DNA from: Paraburkholderia antibiotica
GTDB lineage: Bacteria; Pseudomonadota; Gammaproteobacteria; Burkholderiales; Burkholderiaceae
Assembly (NCBI RefSeq): GCF_012927125.1
Contig: NZ_JABBFZ010000006.1
Span: 124,001 to 188,000 of the forward strand
Direction of reading: 5' to 3'
Length of the DNA stretch: 64,000 nucleotides
This document shows positions 61,877 to 64,000 of the stretch, piece after piece. The notes under the pieces were generated by a model. The model searched no databases. It saw only the letters and a program-made list of their open reading frames with translations, and was not told the DNA's origin. A program made the position numbers and the translations under genes. The stretch's first letter is position 1. Each line of letters begins with the position of its first letter.

Positions 61877-63136
61877 TCAGTGCAGCGCGACGTCCGGTTC
61901 GCTTTCATTGCGCAGGGTGAGCCACGCCGCGTACAACGCGCGATCGGTACCGAAAGCGCCGGCCTTGGTGACGATGCCGGGACGATGTTCGCGGGTTGCA
62001 TCGAGCGGCCGCGCCACGGCAACGCCGGCTTCCACTTCGGCCAGCAGATGCAGATCGTCGATGCGCGCGGCCGCGAGCATCGCCCGAGCGGTCTCGCCGC
62101 CCGTCGCAATCAGACCGCCCACCTTCGGGAACTGCGGCTCGACGAGCGCGGCGAGCGCTGTCGACAGTTGCATGCCTTCGGCAGGATCGAATGCATCGTC
62201 GCGTCCAATGCGCAGCAGCAGATCGCGATTCGCATGCATGGACACGGCAAGCTGTCGCTGCCACGTATTCCAGTCAGGATGCCTGGCGCCTGCCCGCAAC
62301 ACGGCGGGCGGCACGATCAGTTCCTCGACACCGCCACGCTCGCGCAGCATCGCGCATTGTCGCTCGCTCACCGCCGAAAGACTGCCGACGAGGATCAGGA
62401 TCGGACCACCTGGAAACGCCGCAGCGTCCGCATCACCGTGTTTGTTCTCCCGTTGATCGAGCGATGCGATTTCACGCGCGAGCCCGCCGGAGCCGACCCA
62501 GAAAAATTCCGCGTTGCTTTGCAGGGTCGCGCTGGCAAGCGCGGCGAGCGCCCGTTCGGTTTGTGCGTCGACGATCAGCGCCTGCGTGCCGCGAGAAGCT
62601 ATCGCGTCAATCGTGGCGGCGAGCAATTCTGGCTCGTCGCGCAATGCCTCGGCGTCTATCCGCTCGGTCGTGAGACCAGCCGCGCCAAGCTGCGAGGCTA
62701 TGTCCGCGGGCAAGCCGGCGTGCTCGAGCTGCCAGGTCGCAGTCCGTTCGAGCGGATCGCCGTGGACGTAGACACGCCCATCACGCACGGTACGCCCGGT
62801 GGCCGGGAAAGCCGGCGCAACGATCGCCATACCGGCAAGGGCGTGCAATCCCGCCACTTCAGCGGCCCAGTTGCCTCGCAACGTCGAATCGATTTTCTTG
62901 TACAACCGCTGACCGCCTACGCTCATCTCCGCATACGCTGCCGCTGTGCGCGCCGACGCTTGCCCAGGTGTGAGGCGGCGCGTATCGGTGTCGACGGCGA
63001 TCGTGTCGACGTCTTCATGCGCCTGCGCGTATATCGCCTGCAGCGTGACGACCGTGCGGTGCCCCGCGCCGGCAAAGCCTATCGCACAGTCGGCGGCACC
63101 CGACAGGTCATCGGCGAGAATCAGCAGTTTCATCAT
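61877..63136 (-). CDS. dtnK: four-carbon acid sugar kinase (DUF1537; D-threonate kinase-like)
   Basis: This 419-residue kinase has [20 protein letters not shown] at the N-terminus, [15 protein letters not shown], a mid-protein [11 protein letters not shown] and a C-terminal [14 protein letters not shown] motif, all typical of the OtnK/DtnK group. With the adjacent PdxA2-type gene it should phosphorylate D-threonate to D-threonate 4-phosphate. It overlaps the permease gene by 4 bases. Confidence 0.83.
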   Translation of the reverse strand: MMKLLILADDLSGAADCAIGFAGAGHRTVVTLQAIYAQAHEDVDTIAVDTDTRRLTPGQASARTAAAYAEMSVGGQRLYKKIDSTLRGNWAAEVAGLHALAGMAIVAPAFPATGRTVRDGRVYVHGDPLERTATWQLEHAGLPADIASQLGAAGLTTERIDAEALRDEPELLAATIDAIASRGTQALIVDAQTERALAALASATLQSNAEFFWVGSGGLAREIASLDQRENKHGDADAAAFPGGPILILVGSLSAVSERQCAMLRERGGVEELIVPPAVLRAGARHPDWNTWQRQLAVSMHANRDLLLRIGRDDAFDPAEGMQLSTALAALVEPQFPKVGGLIATGGETARAMLAAARIDDLHLLAEVEAGVAVARPLDATREHRPGIVTKAGAFGTDRALYAAWLTLRNESEPDVALH

Positions 63137-64000
63137 GCCAGCTCCCGGCCACTCTCCGCGGGCGCCGTTTCATGTTTGCGCTGGTACCGCTTTGCAATGG
63201 ACGCAGTCAGGATCGGCGAGAGGATAGCCGTCACGACGACACACGCGGCAACCAGCAGGGTCGCGCTTTGTGCCGCATCGTTGTACACCGGATTCGCCGC
63301 GGCGACGAGCGCAGGCACGGCCGCCGCGTTGCCCGCCGTGTTGGCCGCCGCCACGCCAGCGACCCCCGTGCCGCCTGTCAGACGGTCGGCGAAGTACAGC
63401 GGGATGCCGGTCACGACAACGACTGCGACGCCGAGTCCGATACCGAGAATGCCTGCCTGCCACACCTTGTGCAGATCGAGACCGGCCCCGAGGGCCAGCG
63501 CGAAGAACGGGATCATCACAGGAACGGCCCTGGCGAGGAACACGCGCATTTCGCGGTCCAGATTGCCGAGCAGCATGCCCAACGCGAGCGGCAGAATGCT
63601 GCCCACCAGCGTCTGCCAGGGGAATGCCGAGAGCCCCGCGACGCCGAGCGTCACCATCGTCAGGAAAGGTCCGGATTCGAGCGACATCAGCGTATAGGCG
63701 CCCACGTCTTCCGAGCGACCGTACTGGCCCATCAGCGCCATATAGAGGCCGCCATTGGTGTCGTTCATCGCCGCGACGACAGCGAGGGTGGAAATGCCGG
63801 CGAACAGACCCGACGAAATGGGTTGCTCGCCGAGAATACGCCCAAGAATCACACCGACGATCACAGCCGCGCCGACTTTCGTAACGAGCAGCGCACCGCC
63901 CTTCTTCATCAGGTACGGCGTGGCCTTCACATCGATGCCCGCCCCCATGCACACATAGAAGACGGCGAGGATCGGCAATGCGCCGGTGAACAGCGCACTG
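63133..64000 (-). CDS. KdgT-family permease, truncated by window edge
   Basis: The visible 288 residues form at least eight membrane segments. [20 protein letters not shown] and [20 protein letters not shown] match the 2-keto-3-deoxygluconate permease family. The start lies beyond position 64000. It probably imports the acid sugar used by the kinase and dehydrogenase downstream; in such clusters the substrate is usually a threonate-type acid rather than deoxygluconate. Confidence 0.87.
   Translation of the reverse strand, partial: SALFTGALPILAVFYVCMGAGIDVKATPYLMKKGGALLVTKVGAAVIVGVILGRILGEQPISSGLFAGISTLAVVAAMNDTNGGLYMALMGQYGRSEDVGAYTLMSLESGPFLTMVTLGVAGLSAFPWQTLVGSILPLALGMLLGNLDREMRVFLARAVPVMIPFFALALGAGLDLHKVWQAGILGIGLGVAVVVVTGIPLYFADRLTGGTGVAGVAAANTAGNAAAVPALVAAANPVYNDAAQSATLLVAACVVVTAILSPILTASIAKRYQRKHETAPAESGRELA

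Noticed and set aside
61880..63697. 605-codon plus-strand ORF
   Set aside because: It lies opposite the DUF1537 kinase and permease genes; composition is antisense-like.
1..64000. CRISPR array, rRNA or complete tRNA genes
   Set aside because: No regularly spaced repeats and no recognisable RNA gene were seen on reading the window.

Overview
The window looks like a chromosome segment of a GC-rich betaproteobacterium of the Burkholderia/Paraburkholderia/Caballeronia type. This rests on base composition, dense catabolic clusters each with its own LysR, GntR or DeoR regulator and MFS transporter, and a P2-type prophage resembling those known from Burkholderia and Ralstonia. The genus is inferred from gene content only.

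Positions 1-4566 hold a small catabolic operon on the minus strand (MFS transporter, alpha/beta hydrolase, MmgE/PrpD enzyme) facing a GcvA-like LysR gene. Positions of about 4766-40265 are a nearly complete P2-like myophage prophage of about 35.5 kb. On the minus strand its structural genes keep the P2 order: capsid genes O N M L, then X, a lysis cassette (two membrane proteins, GH108 endolysin, nested Rz/Rz1), R S, V W J I, a tail spike, a tail fibre with its chaperone, FI FII E E' T U D. P and Q lie divergently on the plus strand. A HicAB toxin-antitoxin module follows Q. A long minus-strand early operon (39669 to 30463) carries many tiny genes, an adenine and a cytosine DNA methyltransferase, the replication initiator A, two consecutive Ogr/Delta-type zinc-finger genes and a polytopic membrane protein with a helical, possibly DNA-binding tail. 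A small HTH protein, probably the repressor, is transcribed divergently from this operon. No integrase is visible, although a 12-bp repeat at both ends could be attL/attR.

Right of the prophage, 40379-45390 holds a LysR regulator divergent from two M20 amidohydrolases and an MFS transporter. Positions 45391-46537 are a decayed stretch with a frameshifted LysR C-terminus and a possible Tn3 transposase scrap. Positions 46538-52478 hold a GntR regulator and an acid-catabolism operon (FAD oxidoreductase, enoyl-CoA hydratase/isomerase family protein, CoA-transferase, MFS transporter). A lone cyanase lies at 53281-53748. Positions 53943-59915 hold a gamma-glutamyltransferase operon with two MFS transporters and a GAF protein, divergent from a GntR gene with a matched pair of 20-bp operators. 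Positions 59971-64000 look like a D-threonate-type catabolic cluster (KdgT-family permease, DUF1537 kinase, PdxA2 dehydrogenase, DeoR regulator), cut by the window edge.

The most interesting signals are the preserved -1 slippery heptamer joining E to E', the unfused tandem Ogr/Delta pair beside a membrane protein with an HTH-like tail, the missing integrase, the repeated operator-like palindromes of the immunity region, and the mirrored operators of the gamma-glutamyltransferase cluster.
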